A program made the position numbers and the translations under genes. 64,000 nucleotides of DNA, from positions 62,001 through 126,000 of the forward strand of contig DATGEL010000078.1 of NCBI GenBank assembly GCA_035310145.1, read 5' to 3'. Below the pieces are notes generated by a model. The model worked only from the letters and a program-made list of their open reading frames with translations, was not told the origin of the DNA and did not search any database. This DNA is from Dehalococcoidia bacterium. GTDB lineage: Bacteria > Chloroflexota > Dehalococcoidia > CAUJGQ01. The number at the start of each line of letters is the position of its first letter. Within the stretch, counting starts at the first letter, position 1. Shown piece by piece: positions 36,756 to 45,629 of this stretch.

Positions 36756-37347
36756 TGTCCTCTCCTTCGGTGGCATCGCCATCGGGATTGTCGTCATTGG
36801 GCTTGTCCAAATAGTAGAGGGTCACGGAGGTGTCGCCGTGCCGCCGCGTAACCCGCCGTGGCAGCCCGCCGCACGCGTCCGGAGGCATGGTACGGCGGCC
36901 GTGCTCGTAGACGATAGTGCTTGATGCATCGAGTTCTCTGCCGGAGCGCAGCCGCTCCAGCGTTTCTGCGACGCTTGCATCGGCGTATGGCGGGTCGCAG
37001 AAGATCAGGCCGAACGGACCGTTCACGCGGCCCAACGCAGCCGGCAGCGCCGCGCAGTGCACGCGGGCGGCGGCTTCCAGACCGGAGCGGCGCAGGTTCT
37101 CTGCGATCACCGCGCAGGCGCCGCGTTCGCGTTCCACGAACTCCGCGAACTCGGCGCCGCGGCTGAGCGCCTCAATCCCGAGGGCGCCGGTGCCGGCATA
37201 GAGGTCCAGCACGTGACTAAACGAGGCGCCGCGCGCTTCAAGCATGGAGAAGATTGCGCCACGCACTTTGTCCGAGGTCGGCCGGGTGGTGAGGTTGCGC
37301 GGCCCCGCCAGCGTTCGGCCGCGCGCCGTACCGGCGATGATGCGCAT
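36724..37347 (-). CDS. rsmD: 16S rRNA (guanine966-N2)-methyltransferase
   Basis: RsmD methylates G966 of 16S rRNA. The 207 residues begin MRIIAGTARGRTLAGP, then TRPTSDKVRGAIFSML, the AdoMet-binding VLDLYAGTGALGIEALSRGA (about 45-64) and the catalytic DPPY at about 118-121. The C-terminal 25 residues are acidic, are absent from most relatives and overlap the start of coaD. rsmD-coaD pairing is common in bacteria. The gene lies ten bases downstream of the GH18-like gene on the same strand. Confidence 0.94.
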   Translation of the reverse strand: MRIIAGTARGRTLAGPRNLTTRPTSDKVRGAIFSMLEARGASFSHVLDLYAGTGALGIEALSRGAEFAEFVERERGACAVIAENLRRSGLEAAARVHCAALPAALGRVNGPFGLIFCDPPYADASVAETLERLRSGRELDASSTIVYEHGRRTMPPDACGGLPRRVTRRHGDTSVTLYYLDKPNDDNPDGDATEGEDIDDCGLSGPV

Positions 37348-37356
37348 GCGAGCGGC

Positions 37357-39081
37357 TCAGCGGCTGCTGCGCGTCGGCGTCGCCCGTGCCGGCGTCGGCG
37401 TGAAGCGGCCCGAAGGCGAGGCCGCGGGACTCGCGCCGGGGCCGGCGGGCGTGCCCGCGCGCACGGTGACCGAGGTGGTGTCGATGACGCGCATGGTGCC
37501 GTCACTGACGATGACGGAGATGGTATGTGATCCCGGCGTGTCGGGCGCCGTCCACGTGATCACCGCGCGGTTGCCGGCGTCCGCAATCGGTTTTCCGTCG
37601 GCCAGCCAGCTCGGACGCAGCGTCTGCGGATTGGGTTGCTGAAGCAGCGGCGCTCCGGCTGCCTGGTACTGCTGCACCGCCGGCCAGATATTGGTGACCG
37701 CCGGATTGGCAGAGGCGTCGTCCACGGCCACGCCGCCCAGGTGATAGACCTGGACGATTTCGAGCTTGTAGCCCACGCTGAAGCTGTTTTCGATCCAGAC
37801 GGTGCGCTGGCCGTCCTGCGTCTTGTACTCAAAGGAAACAACACCCTGCGGCGTCCAGTTCGGCCCGCTGCCGCCTTCGCGGTTGATATTCTCCGCGGCC
37901 AGCGTTGCCTGGCCGCCGGTCACGAGCTTGTCCGGGTCGCGCACCGTGATCTGGCCCGCGAGACTGAGGGCCTCCAGCGTGGTCAGGGCGCGCACGCTGC
38001 CGGAATCGGCGCGCTCCTCCGAGAGGGGCGAGACCTCCAGCAGCAGCCGGTGCGAGTCGACCAGGCCCGTCAAATACTTCACGGCATCGGGGACGCGGGT
38101 GCGGTAGATCGACTGATCGCGCTCCACGGCCATGATCAGCAGATCGGCCGACCTGCCCAATGCGGCCCAGTCGTAGGCGCCCGTGTTCCAGCCGTTGGCG
38201 TCCTTGCGTGGCAGCGGCAGGCGCAGCACCAGTTTGCGGTTGGCGGCGTGCAGCTTATCCGCCAGCGCCTGCACGAACTGGGTGAAGTTGTCCTTCAGCG
38301 GCGTGTCCACCGCGGAATAGTCGAGCTCAATCCCTTCGTAGTTGCCGCGGGCCGCCTCGGCCACGATGCGATCGATGTGCGTGCTGCGCAGACCTGCGCC
38401 GGCGAGGATGCCGTTGACGTTCTGCGAGGCGGCGCCGCTTTGGGCCGTGATCGCCGGCATCACGCCGTAAGGCGCGCCCTGCGGCACGTTCACCGGGCCG
38501 CCGTTGAGCGAGCCATCGGCGGCGGGGGTGTAGGTGAACGGCGCCGCGTCCGCGATGAACTGCGCTGCGTCGGGGCTGGCGAAGGTGTTCTGCGGCAGTT
38601 CGCCAAGCACCAGGAAATCGCCGCCCGTGCGGCGCAAGACCGCGAACGACTTCGGCAGATGCATGGCGGTGGTGTTCTGAGCCTGTGTGCCGCCGGCGAT
38701 CACCTCGGCCGGTGCAAGCCGCGTCCACTTGCCGCCGTCGTAGGAGTAGATGCTTAGCCCGCGCGTGGTCGAGCGATCGCTCAGCTTGATCTGCAACGAC
38801 ACGTTTTGCCCGGCGTACTGGCCGTAGGAGGAGCCCATCACACAGTAGCCGCTGGCGTAGGCGTAGCCCTGCGGCGGCGCCGGCGCTTTGCCCGTGCAGT
38901 CCGCCACCTGGTGCGCCGACGCGCCGCCGCAGCGGCTCGCGAGGAAGATGATCACCAGGACGAGCAGGAGCAGCGCCACCAGCCCAAAGCCGACGATCGG
39001 CAGGTTGCCGCCGAACCCGAACGCTCCCGACCCGCGCTCACCGCCGCGCAAACCCAGCGGACCAGCGCCGCGCCGGGTCAT
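37357..39081 (-). CDS. Membrane-anchored GH18-like protein lacking the catalytic acid
   Basis: This is a 574-residue extracytoplasmic protein. One span at about 28-49 anchors it. A small domain (about 58-160) and a TIM-barrel-like region follow, in which GNYEGIELDYSAV (about 246-258) occupies the place of the chitinase motif DGxDxDxE. The final Glu, the acid/base of GH18 enzymes, is replaced by Ser256, so hydrolysis is unlikely. Later segments (ADLLIMAVERDQ, LVDSHRLLLEVSPLSEE, EYKTQDGQRTVWIEN, YKLEIVQVYHLGGVAV) fit the SpoVS/YdhD-like GH18 layout. A C-terminal Ig/PKD-like domain (about 480-545) and a Pro/Thr tail follow. It may bind peptidoglycan or chitin-like glycans. Confidence 0.78.
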   Translation of the reverse strand: MTRRGAGPLGLRGGERGSGAFGFGGNLPIVGFGLVALLLLVLVIIFLASRCGGASAHQVADCTGKAPAPPQGYAYASGYCVMGSSYGQYAGQNVSLQIKLSDRSTTRGLSIYSYDGGKWTRLAPAEVIAGGTQAQNTTAMHLPKSFAVLRRTGGDFLVLGELPQNTFASPDAAQFIADAAPFTYTPAADGSLNGGPVNVPQGAPYGVMPAITAQSGAASQNVNGILAGAGLRSTHIDRIVAEAARGNYEGIELDYSAVDTPLKDNFTQFVQALADKLHAANRKLVLRLPLPRKDANGWNTGAYDWAALGRSADLLIMAVERDQSIYRTRVPDAVKYLTGLVDSHRLLLEVSPLSEERADSGSVRALTTLEALSLAGQITVRDPDKLVTGGQATLAAENINREGGSGPNWTPQGVVSFEYKTQDGQRTVWIENSFSVGYKLEIVQVYHLGGVAVDDASANPAVTNIWPAVQQYQAAGAPLLQQPNPQTLRPSWLADGKPIADAGNRAVITWTAPDTPGSHTISVIVSDGTMRVIDTTSVTVRAGTPAGPGASPAASPSGRFTPTPARATPTRSSR

Positions 39082-39157
39082 CGCCGTTCCTCCACGCCAT
39101 TTGCCCGCGCGATCCGGCGCTCGCTCGCCTGCAGCTCGCCACCGCCGCTTCGTGTGT

Positions 39158-39174
39158 CTGTCATGCTATAACAG
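39158..39174 (+). promoter_or_regulatory. Palindromic -10 region upstream of lysS
   Basis: CTGTCATGCTATAACAG differs at one base from the palindrome upstream of smc (4434-4450). It lies between the divergent GH18-like gene and lysS, 155 bases before the lysS start. The 247-base gap 39082-39328 holds no other recognisable feature. Confidence 0.5.
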
Positions 39175-39328
39175 AATCTACCCAAATCGCACGCCTGGTG
39201 TTGTCCGCCCCTCACGTCTCCCATCGACGCCCCCCGACCACGCGCCGCGCGCGGCGTATCTTTGATCCTACGTCCCGCCGCCGTTACCCTCTAGCCATCG
39301 ACCAATCTCTCTCCCGGGCCAAACGAGC

Positions 39329-40903
39329 GTGGACGAGCGCACAGACGAACTGTTCGAGCAGCGCCGTGCCAAGGCGGAGCGCCTGCGCGCCCTTGGCGCC
39401 GATCCGTACCCGATCCGTGCCCACGGCACGCATACGGCCGCGCAGGCGCTCGCACAGTTTGAGCGGAACGAAGGCGGCGGAGAGCAGACCTCAGGCGACG
39501 TCAGCGTCTGCGGGCGGCTGCGGCCGCTGCGCATCATGGGCAAGAAGGCGATCTTCGCCCATCTTGAAGACTCGACCGGCGAGATCCAGGCCTATTTCAA
39601 GCGCGATCTGCTCGGCGAAACCGGCTGGGCCGTACTGGAGCAGCTCGAGTTCGGCGATTTCGTGCAGGTGCAGGGGCCGCTGTTCCGCACCCGCATGGGC
39701 GAGATCACGATCGAAGCGCGGGCGCTGACGGTGCTCGCCAAGGCGCTGCGCCCGCCGCCGGAGAAGTGGCACGCCATCAGCGATGTCGAGTTGAAGTACC
39801 GCCAGCGCTATCTCGATCTGATGTCGAGCGCCGAGGTGCGCAGGCGCTTCCAGCGGCGCAGCCAGATCGTCGCCGCCATCCGCCGCTTTATGGACGGCCG
39901 CGGCTTCATCGAGGTCGAGACGCCGGTGCTGCAGAGTGAAGCCGGCGGTGCGGCGGCGCGGCCGTTCACCACCTTCTTCAACGCGCTCGACGAGCAGCGC
40001 TACCTGCGCATCTCGCTGGAGCTGCATCTCAAGCGGCTGCTGGTCGGCGGCCTGGACCGGGTGTACGAGATCGGCCGCATCTTCCGCAACGAGGGCGTGG
40101 ACGCGCTGCACAACCCCGAATTTACGATGATGGAGAGCTACCAGGCCTACGCCGACTACCAAGAGGTCGCCGAGATGGTCGAGCAACTGGTGGCCACCGT
40201 CGCGCAGCAGGTGCTGGGCACGACCGTGGTGCCCCACGGCGAGAGCACGCTCGACCTGACGCCCCCGTGGCAGCGCATCACTATGCGCAACGCCCTGATC
40301 GAGTTCGCCCGTCTCGACTTCGAGGCGTATCGCGACGAGGCGGCGCTGCGCCGCTGGATGGCGGAGCGCCGCCTGCACGCGGCGCCGGAGGCGGGCTGGG
40401 GCAAACTCATCGACGAGGTCTTCTCCGAGCTGGTGCAACCCCACCTGCAGCAGCCCGTATTTGTGCTGGACTATCCGGTCGAGCTCTCGCCGCTGGCGAA
40501 GCGCAAGCCGGACGACCCGGGGCTGGTGGAACGCTTCGAGCCCTTCGTCGGCGGCTTCGAGATCGGCAACGCCTACAGCGAGCTGAACGACCCGATCGAC
40601 CAGCGCGAGCGCTTCGTCGCCCAGATCGCCGCCCGCACGCGCGGTGACGACGAGGCCGAGCTGATGGACGAGGACTTTTTGACGGCGCTGGAGCACGGCA
40701 TGCCGCCCGCCGGCGGCCTCGGCCTCGGCATCGACCGGCTGGTGATGATTCTGCTGAACGAGCCGACGATCCGCGAAGTCCTGCTCTTCCCGGCGCTTCG
40801 CACGAAGCGTATCGCCGCCGGCGGTGTGGAGAGTGCCGAGCGATTCGGCACCGCCACGATTAGTCAGCCTATGCCGCCTTCAGCACCCACCGATGGCGCC
40901 TGA
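39329..40903 (+). CDS. lysS: Lysyl-tRNA synthetase, class II
   Basis: This enzyme charges tRNA-Lys. The 524 residues start at a GTG (39329). They comprise an N-terminal OB-fold anticodon-binding domain (about 65-150) and a class II catalytic domain with motif 1 near 175-200, motif 2 RIFRNEGVDALHNPEFTMME (about 251-270) and motif 3 GLGIDRLVM near 468-476. A ~30-residue tail after LLFPALRTKR is extra relative to many bacterial enzymes. Its stop codon overlaps the start of the Nudix gene by 11 bases. The leader contains no T-box. The palindromic -10 region is the only regulatory candidate. Confidence 0.97.
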   Translation: MDERTDELFEQRRAKAERLRALGADPYPIRAHGTHTAAQALAQFERNEGGGEQTSGDVSVCGRLRPLRIMGKKAIFAHLEDSTGEIQAYFKRDLLGETGWAVLEQLEFGDFVQVQGPLFRTRMGEITIEARALTVLAKALRPPPEKWHAISDVELKYRQRYLDLMSSAEVRRRFQRRSQIVAAIRRFMDGRGFIEVETPVLQSEAGGAAARPFTTFFNALDEQRYLRISLELHLKRLLVGGLDRVYEIGRIFRNEGVDALHNPEFTMMESYQAYADYQEVAEMVEQLVATVAQQVLGTTVVPHGESTLDLTPPWQRITMRNALIEFARLDFEAYRDEAALRRWMAERRLHAAPEAGWGKLIDEVFSELVQPHLQQPVFVLDYPVELSPLAKRKPDDPGLVERFEPFVGGFEIGNAYSELNDPIDQRERFVAQIAARTRGDDEAELMDEDFLTALEHGMPPAGGLGLGIDRLVMILLNEPTIREVLLFPALRTKRIAAGGVESAERFGTATISQPMPPSAPTDGA

Positions 40904-41396
40904 TCCGGAGCCACGCGTTCGCCATCTGACCGCCACGGGCTTCGTGGTGCACGATGGGCGCGTACTGCTGCACTGGCATCGCAAAGAGCGGCTCTGGTTG
41001 CCCTTTGGCGGCCATCTCGAAGCCAACGAAGACCCGGCCGAGTGCTGCCTGCGCGAAGTCTTTGAAGAGTGCGGTCTGCGCTGTACGATCGCCGGCAGTC
41101 CGCCCCCCTTCGCCTTCTCCGAGCCGCCCCAGCGCCCGGCGCCGGTAACCATCCTGCTGGAAGCGATCACCGGCAGCGGACCAGCGCACGAGCACATCGA
41201 CCTGATCTACTTTTGCCGCCCGCTCGATCCCGTGCCCGCGACCTTCGGCGATCCCACGATCCGCTGGCTCAGCGCCGCGGAGTTGCACGCCAACGCTGCA
41301 GTCTCGCCCGCGCCGGGCATCGGGCCGGCCACGCTGACCGAGGATGTACGCCTGCTCTCGCTGGAAGCGTTGCGCCGCGCCGCCGAGCGGCGTTAG
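40893..41396 (+). CDS. Nudix hydrolase
   Basis: This 167-residue Nudix protein hydrolyses a nucleoside diphosphate linked to another moiety. The Nudix box is GGHLEANEDPAECCLREVFEECGL (given in two parts: GGHLEANEDPAE and CCLREVFEECGL), matching GX5EX7REUXEEXGU with the metal-binding Glu residues present. The frame is open upstream inside lysS, but the ATG at 40893 gives the normal domain start. The 11-base overlap with lysS implies coupling, though no functional link to lysine charging is evident. The exact substrate cannot be read from the sequence. Confidence 0.9.
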   Translation: MAPDPEPRVRHLTATGFVVHDGRVLLHWHRKERLWLPFGGHLEANEDPAECCLREVFEECGLRCTIAGSPPPFAFSEPPQRPAPVTILLEAITGSGPAHEHIDLIYFCRPLDPVPATFGDPTIRWLSAAELHANAAVSPAPGIGPATLTEDVRLLSLEALRRAAERR

Positions 41397-41433
41397 GCGC
41401 CGAGCGAGGCGGCTCGTCGCGCCTCCGTTTCTC

Positions 41434-41853
41434 TCAGGCGGAGGGCGGAGGAGACGCGGGCGGTGCGCCGGCCGCCGGCGGCGCCGAGAGATCGACCGGC
41501 TTGCCCTGCGCGTCAAGCACGCCGGTGAGACCGAGATCGTTCACCTTCCAGACGCCCTCGAGCTCCCGCCAGCGCGTGGCGATCTCGGCGGTGCCATCGG
41601 CGCTCTGCAGCTTCAGGTTGACCAGGTGATCGTCGCCGTCCTGGCCCACGAGATCGACCGTGAAGCCGGTGGTGGGCGCCGGCATCTGGCCCGCGGCCAT
41701 CGCCGCCGCGGCCCGCTGCTGCATCTGCCCCTGCATCGCCATCGCCTTCATCATGCCTTCGGGCGTGAACACCAGCATCAGGCCGGCGATGTTCGGCGGT
41801 ACCGCCGTCAGGTCGCGGGCAAAGGCGTTGGCGGCTTCCTCAAGGGTCGGCAT
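41434..41853 (-). CDS. Uncharacterised 139-residue protein (hypothetical)
   Basis: I do not recognise the family. The protein is small and soluble. Residues 1-60 are helical and Met/Ala-rich, including PPNIAGLMLVFTPEGMMKAM. Residues 60-115 look like beta strands (GFTVDLVGQDGDDHLVNLKL, TRWRELEGVWKVNDLGL), reminiscent of sterol-carrier or NTF2-like small folds. A Pro/Ala tail ends the protein. It overlaps the end of the upstream flavoprotein gene by 14 bases, so the two are co-translated. The conserved Trp-Lys-Val segment suggests a ligand pocket, but this is a guess. Confidence 0.65.
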   Translation of the reverse strand: MPTLEEAANAFARDLTAVPPNIAGLMLVFTPEGMMKAMAMQGQMQQRAAAAMAAGQMPAPTTGFTVDLVGQDGDDHLVNLKLQSADGTAEIATRWRELEGVWKVNDLGLTGVLDAQGKPVDLSAPPAAGAPPASPPPSA

Positions 41854-42955
41854 CGTCTCCTCCGGCGGCGCTCGCGGCAGGACGGCGGAAGGCCGGGATA
41901 ACCTTCTCCCCGAACAGCTCGATCGAGCGCATGATCTTATCGTGGGGAATGCGGCCGGCCTGCATGAAGCAGATCATCTGATCGACGCCGGCCGTTTCGT
42001 ACATGCGCACGGTGCGGATGCACGCCTCGGCGTCGCCGATGCAGTAGGTGCCGTCTTCGAGCAGATGGCCGAGGTCCTGCGTCGACTGCGCCCGCGCTTC
42101 CTCGCCCAGCCGCGCGTAGTACTCGTAGCCGGGAATGCATTGCCCGCGCCAGTCGCCGAGCAGCGAGCTGAGCATGTGCGTGTACCAGAGCGCCGCCGGC
42201 CCGCCGATCGCCCGCGCCTCCGCATCATCGTCGAGGCACAGCGTCACGGTGAAGCCCGCGACCTGCTCGTTGATCACGCCGGCGGGCGGCTGTGCCAGCG
42301 TGATCGCCTCACGGTACTGCGCGATGCGCGCCGCCAGGTTCGCGGGCCGGCCGACGATGAAGCAGAGCACGCCCAGCCCGTGGGCGCCGGCGCGAAGGAA
42401 GGTGTCGGGGCTGCCGGCCGCCACCCACATCGGCGGATGCGGCCGCTGCAGCGGCTTCGGCAAAATGCTGCGCGGCGGCACGCTGAAGAAGCGGCCCTCG
42501 TAGGCAAAGGGCTCGTCCAGCCACATGCGCGGGATGATGCGCACCGCCTCTTCCCACATCTCGCGCGAGAGGGCCGGTTCGATGCCGAAGCCGCCCAGCT
42601 CGACCGGCGTGCCCGAGCGGCCGGTGCCGAAATCCACGCGGCCCTCGGAGAGAATGTCGAGCGTGGCGATGCGCTCGGCGACGCGGATCGGGTGGTTGTA
42701 GGCCATGGGCAGCAGCACGACGCCGTGGCCGATGCGGATGCGCTTCGTGCGCTGCGACACGGCGCCGAGGAAGACCTCCGGCGCGGAGGAGTGCGAATAT
42801 TCGCTGAGAAAATGGTGCTCGACCTGCCAGACGTAATCGAATCCGACGCGGTCGGCCAGCTCGATCTGTTCAAGCGCCTGGTGGAAGAGGGCGCGTTCGA
42901 AGCCGGCGTGCCAGGGGCGCGCGTATTCCAGCTCATACAGCAGGCCGAACTTCAC
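41840..42955 (-). CDS. LLM-class flavin-dependent oxidoreductase (luciferase-like)
   Basis: This is a 371-residue TIM-barrel flavoprotein of the bacterial luciferase/F420-type monooxygenase superfamily. The N-terminal KFGLLYELE strand, DYVWQVEHHFLSEYSHSSAP and the LMAYNHPIRVAERIATLDILS-type loop (here LPMAYNHPIRVAERIATLDI) match the family, as does GRVDFGTGRSG near residue 110-120. The frame is open to 43006. GTG at 42955 with AAAGG eight bases upstream gives the family-like start. The next gene overlaps by 14 bases. Cofactor (FMN or F420) and substrate cannot be separated from sequence alone. Confidence 0.9.
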   Translation of the reverse strand: MKFGLLYELEYARPWHAGFERALFHQALEQIELADRVGFDYVWQVEHHFLSEYSHSSAPEVFLGAVSQRTKRIRIGHGVVLLPMAYNHPIRVAERIATLDILSEGRVDFGTGRSGTPVELGGFGIEPALSREMWEEAVRIIPRMWLDEPFAYEGRFFSVPPRSILPKPLQRPHPPMWVAAGSPDTFLRAGAHGLGVLCFIVGRPANLAARIAQYREAITLAQPPAGVINEQVAGFTVTLCLDDDAEARAIGGPAALWYTHMLSSLLGDWRGQCIPGYEYYARLGEEARAQSTQDLGHLLEDGTYCIGDAEACIRTVRMYETAGVDQMICFMQAGRIPHDKIMRSIELFGEKVIPAFRRPAASAAGGDDADP

Positions 42956-43121
42956 GCCACAAACCTTTCGGCGCATCCGAGCCGGTGGATGGCCGCGTCC
43001 CGCCACGCCACGGCTCTGCTTCTCTCAGTGTGTCGGCGGCCCGCGGCCCCGTCAATCGGCGGCCGCACGCCGGGCCGACGCCGCGTTGACAGGCCCCAAC
43101 CGATCCCGGACACTCGTGACG

Positions 43122-44390
43122 ATGATTAGCCCACAGTTCATCCGCGATCACCCTGAAGCCATCCGCCGCTCCATCGAACTCCGACACACCCCACAACCGC
43201 TTGACGAGTGGTTGAAGGTCGATGCCGAGTTCCGCAAGCTCGATCACGAGGTCAATGAGCTGCGCGCCCGGCGCCGCGAAGAGAGCAAGCGTATCGGCAC
43301 AACCCCCGCACCGGCCGAGCGCGAGCGGCTGCTCGAAGCGGCTATACGCATCCGTGACCGGCTCGCGGACCTGGAGCCGCGCCTGCGTACGCTCGAAGCG
43401 GAGCGCGAAGGGCTGCTGCTCGAGTTCCCCAATCTGCCCGACGACGAAGTGCCGCCCGGCGAGGACGAGCGCGACAACGTGCTGGTCAGGCAGTCGGGCG
43501 AGCCTCGGCCGTTTGACTTTGAGCCGCGGCCGCACTGGGAATTGGGCGAACGTCTCGGCATCATCGACTTCGAGCGCGGCGTCAAGCTCGCCGGCTCGCG
43601 CTTCTATGTGCTGAAGAACGCGGGCGCGCAGCTCGAGCGGGCGCTGATCGCCTTCATGCTCGACCTGCACCGCCGCCAGGGCTACAGCGAAGTCTACGTG
43701 CCCTTCGTGGTCAAGGAGGCCGCGCTGCTGAACGCCGGGCAGTTGCCCAAGTTTCGCGATAACCTCTACCACGACGCCGAAGACGACATCTGGCTCGTGC
43801 CCACCGCGGAAGTGCCGGTCACCAACCTGCACGCCGGCGAAATCCTCGACGCCGCGAGCCTTCCTCTCGATTATGTCGCCTACACCCCCTGCTTCCGCCG
43901 GGAGAAGATGAGCGCCGGGCGCGACGTGCGCGGCATCAAGCGCGGCCATCAGTTCGACAAGGTCGAGATGTACAAGTTTTGCGCTCCTGAAGAGTCGCCG
44001 GGCGAGCTGCAACGGCTGCTGGCCGACGCCGTCGACACCTGCAAGGAGCTGGGCTTCACCCATCGCGTGGTGCAGCTCTGCGGCGGCGATCTCAGCTTTG
44101 CCTCGGCACTGACCTACGACATCGAGGTCTGGGCGCCGGGCTGCGGCGAATGGCTCGAAGTCAGCTCCTGCTCCAACGTACGCGAGTTTCAAGCGCGACG
44201 GGCCAGCGTCCGCTTCCGCCGTGCTCCGGGCGAACGTCCTGAGTTTGTACACACGTTGAACGGCTCCGGCCTGGGCCTGCCACGCACGCTGATTGCCGTG
44301 CTGGAAAACTACCAGCAGGCCGACGGCTCGATCCGCATCCCCGAGGTGCTGCAGCCCTACATGGGCGGCCTCGAGGTGATCTCCGCTTGA
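43122..44390 (+). CDS. serS: Seryl-tRNA synthetase
   Basis: This class II enzyme charges tRNA-Ser and tRNA-Sec. The 422 residues have an N-terminal antiparallel coiled coil that grips the long variable arm (about 28-105, Arg/Glu-rich). The catalytic core has TAEVPVTNLH, motif 2 CFRREKMSAGRDVRGIKRGH (the larger region about 263-285) and motif 3 NGSGLGLPRTLIAVLENYQ near 388-406. The ATG at 43122 gives the standard MISPQFIRDHPEAIRRS opening; the frame is open 36 bases further up. No T-box or other leader structure was found in the short upstream gap. Confidence 0.97.
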   Translation: MISPQFIRDHPEAIRRSIELRHTPQPLDEWLKVDAEFRKLDHEVNELRARRREESKRIGTTPAPAERERLLEAAIRIRDRLADLEPRLRTLEAEREGLLLEFPNLPDDEVPPGEDERDNVLVRQSGEPRPFDFEPRPHWELGERLGIIDFERGVKLAGSRFYVLKNAGAQLERALIAFMLDLHRRQGYSEVYVPFVVKEAALLNAGQLPKFRDNLYHDAEDDIWLVPTAEVPVTNLHAGEILDAASLPLDYVAYTPCFRREKMSAGRDVRGIKRGHQFDKVEMYKFCAPEESPGELQRLLADAVDTCKELGFTHRVVQLCGGDLSFASALTYDIEVWAPGCGEWLEVSSCSNVREFQARRASVRFRRAPGERPEFVHTLNGSGLGLPRTLIAVLENYQQADGSIRIPEVLQPYMGGLEVISA

Positions 44391-44522
44391 GCGCAGCGCT
44401 CCGCCTCTCAATGGCTACTCCGCGTGGCGTGTCGCGGGCAGTACGATGATCGTACGCGGCATGCTACGATGGCGCGTCGCCTTTCCGTCCGGCGACGCCG
44501 CGATCCGCGGGAAGGTTCGGTC

Positions 44523-45617
44523 ATGCGCATCCTCGCGATCGATATGGGCACGGGCACGCAGGACATCCTGCTGTTCGACAGCGCCGGTCCGGTCGAAAAC
44601 TGCGTGAAGATGGTGATGCCGTCGGCCACCGAGATCGCCGCGCGGCGCATTCGCCGCGCCACGCTGGAGAAGCGCCCGGTGCTGCTCACCGGCGTGACGA
44701 TGGGCGGCGGACCTTGCCACTGGGCGCTGGAAGCGCATATCCGGGCCGGCGGCAGCGCCTTCGCCACACAGGAGGCTGCCAAGACCTTCGACGACGATCT
44801 CGCCGTCGTCGCCGGTATGGGCGTTGCCGTCGTCTCCGAGGATGAGGCCGGCAAGCTTCGCGGTGTCGAGCGGATCGAGATGCGAGACCTCGATCTGAAC
44901 GCCATCCGCCGCGCGCTTGCCGCCTTCGAGGTGCCCTCGGACTTCGACGGGCTCGCCGTGGGTTGCCTGGACCACGGCGCCGCGCCCCCCGGCTTCTCCG
45001 ACCGCCTCTTCCGCTTCAATCACCTGAAGGAGGTCGTAGAAGCGCGCAACGACCTTACCGCCTTCGCCTTCCTGCCCGCCGAACTGCCCGAATATCTGAC
45101 ACGCGCCCGCTCGATGATCGCCAGCATCGATATCGAGGTGCCAACCGTTTTCCTCGACACCGGGCCGGCGGCGGCGCTCGGCGCCCTGCAGGATCCGCGC
45201 GTCGCCGAGCGCGACGAGCAGGTCGTCGTCAACCTCGGCAACATGCACGCGCTCGGCTTCTTCCTCAGCGGCTGCCACATTCACGCCCTGTTCGAGCATC
45301 ACACGGGCTTACTCGAGAGCGATCAGATCGAGGCGATGACGGAGCGGCTCGTGGACGGCACGCTCACCCACGAAGAGGTCTTCGCCGGCCATGGTCACGG
45401 CGTCTTCTACGCCGACGGGCGCCACAGCCGCGATCCGTTCGTGGCCGTGACCGGCCCGCAACGCGGCAAGCTGCGCGGCAGCCGCCTGCAGCCGTACTTC
45501 GCGGCGCCGCACGGCGACATGATGATCAGCGGCTGCTTCGGCCTGGTGCAGGCCTTCGGCGTGCGCTATCCCGCGGCGCACGACCAGATCGCGGCCGCTC
45601 TCGGCGCCGCGGTCTAG
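44523..45617 (+). CDS. DUF1786 family protein (ASKHA-fold-like)
   Basis: This 364-residue protein is of a family sometimes labelled pyruvate formate-lyase activating-enzyme-related, without biochemical support that I know of. It opens ILAIDMGTGTQDILLFD, the phosphate-1 loop pattern of the actin/Hsp70/sugar-kinase (ASKHA) fold. A second phosphate-loop-like segment, VFLDTGPAAALGAL, lies near 207-220, and VVVNLGNMHALGFFLSG near 236-252. His/Cys-rich loops (SGCHIHALFEHHTG, GHGHGVFYADGRHSRD) could hold metal. No radical-SAM CxxxCxxC motif is present, so the pyruvate-lyase activase label looks wrong. The start at 44523 was chosen over the longer frame from 44424. Confidence 0.8.
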   Translation: MRILAIDMGTGTQDILLFDSAGPVENCVKMVMPSATEIAARRIRRATLEKRPVLLTGVTMGGGPCHWALEAHIRAGGSAFATQEAAKTFDDDLAVVAGMGVAVVSEDEAGKLRGVERIEMRDLDLNAIRRALAAFEVPSDFDGLAVGCLDHGAAPPGFSDRLFRFNHLKEVVEARNDLTAFAFLPAELPEYLTRARSMIASIDIEVPTVFLDTGPAAALGALQDPRVAERDEQVVVNLGNMHALGFFLSGCHIHALFEHHTGLLESDQIEAMTERLVDGTLTHEEVFAGHGHGVFYADGRHSRDPFVAVTGPQRGKLRGSRLQPYFAAPHGDMMISGCFGLVQAFGVRYPAAHDQIAAALGAAV

Positions 45618-45629
45618 CGCGCCTGGTGA

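Noticed and set aside
41397-41433. Intrinsic terminator between the Nudix and hypothetical genes
   Set aside because: Only an interrupted GC-rich hairpin with no T-run; the evidence is too weak to list.
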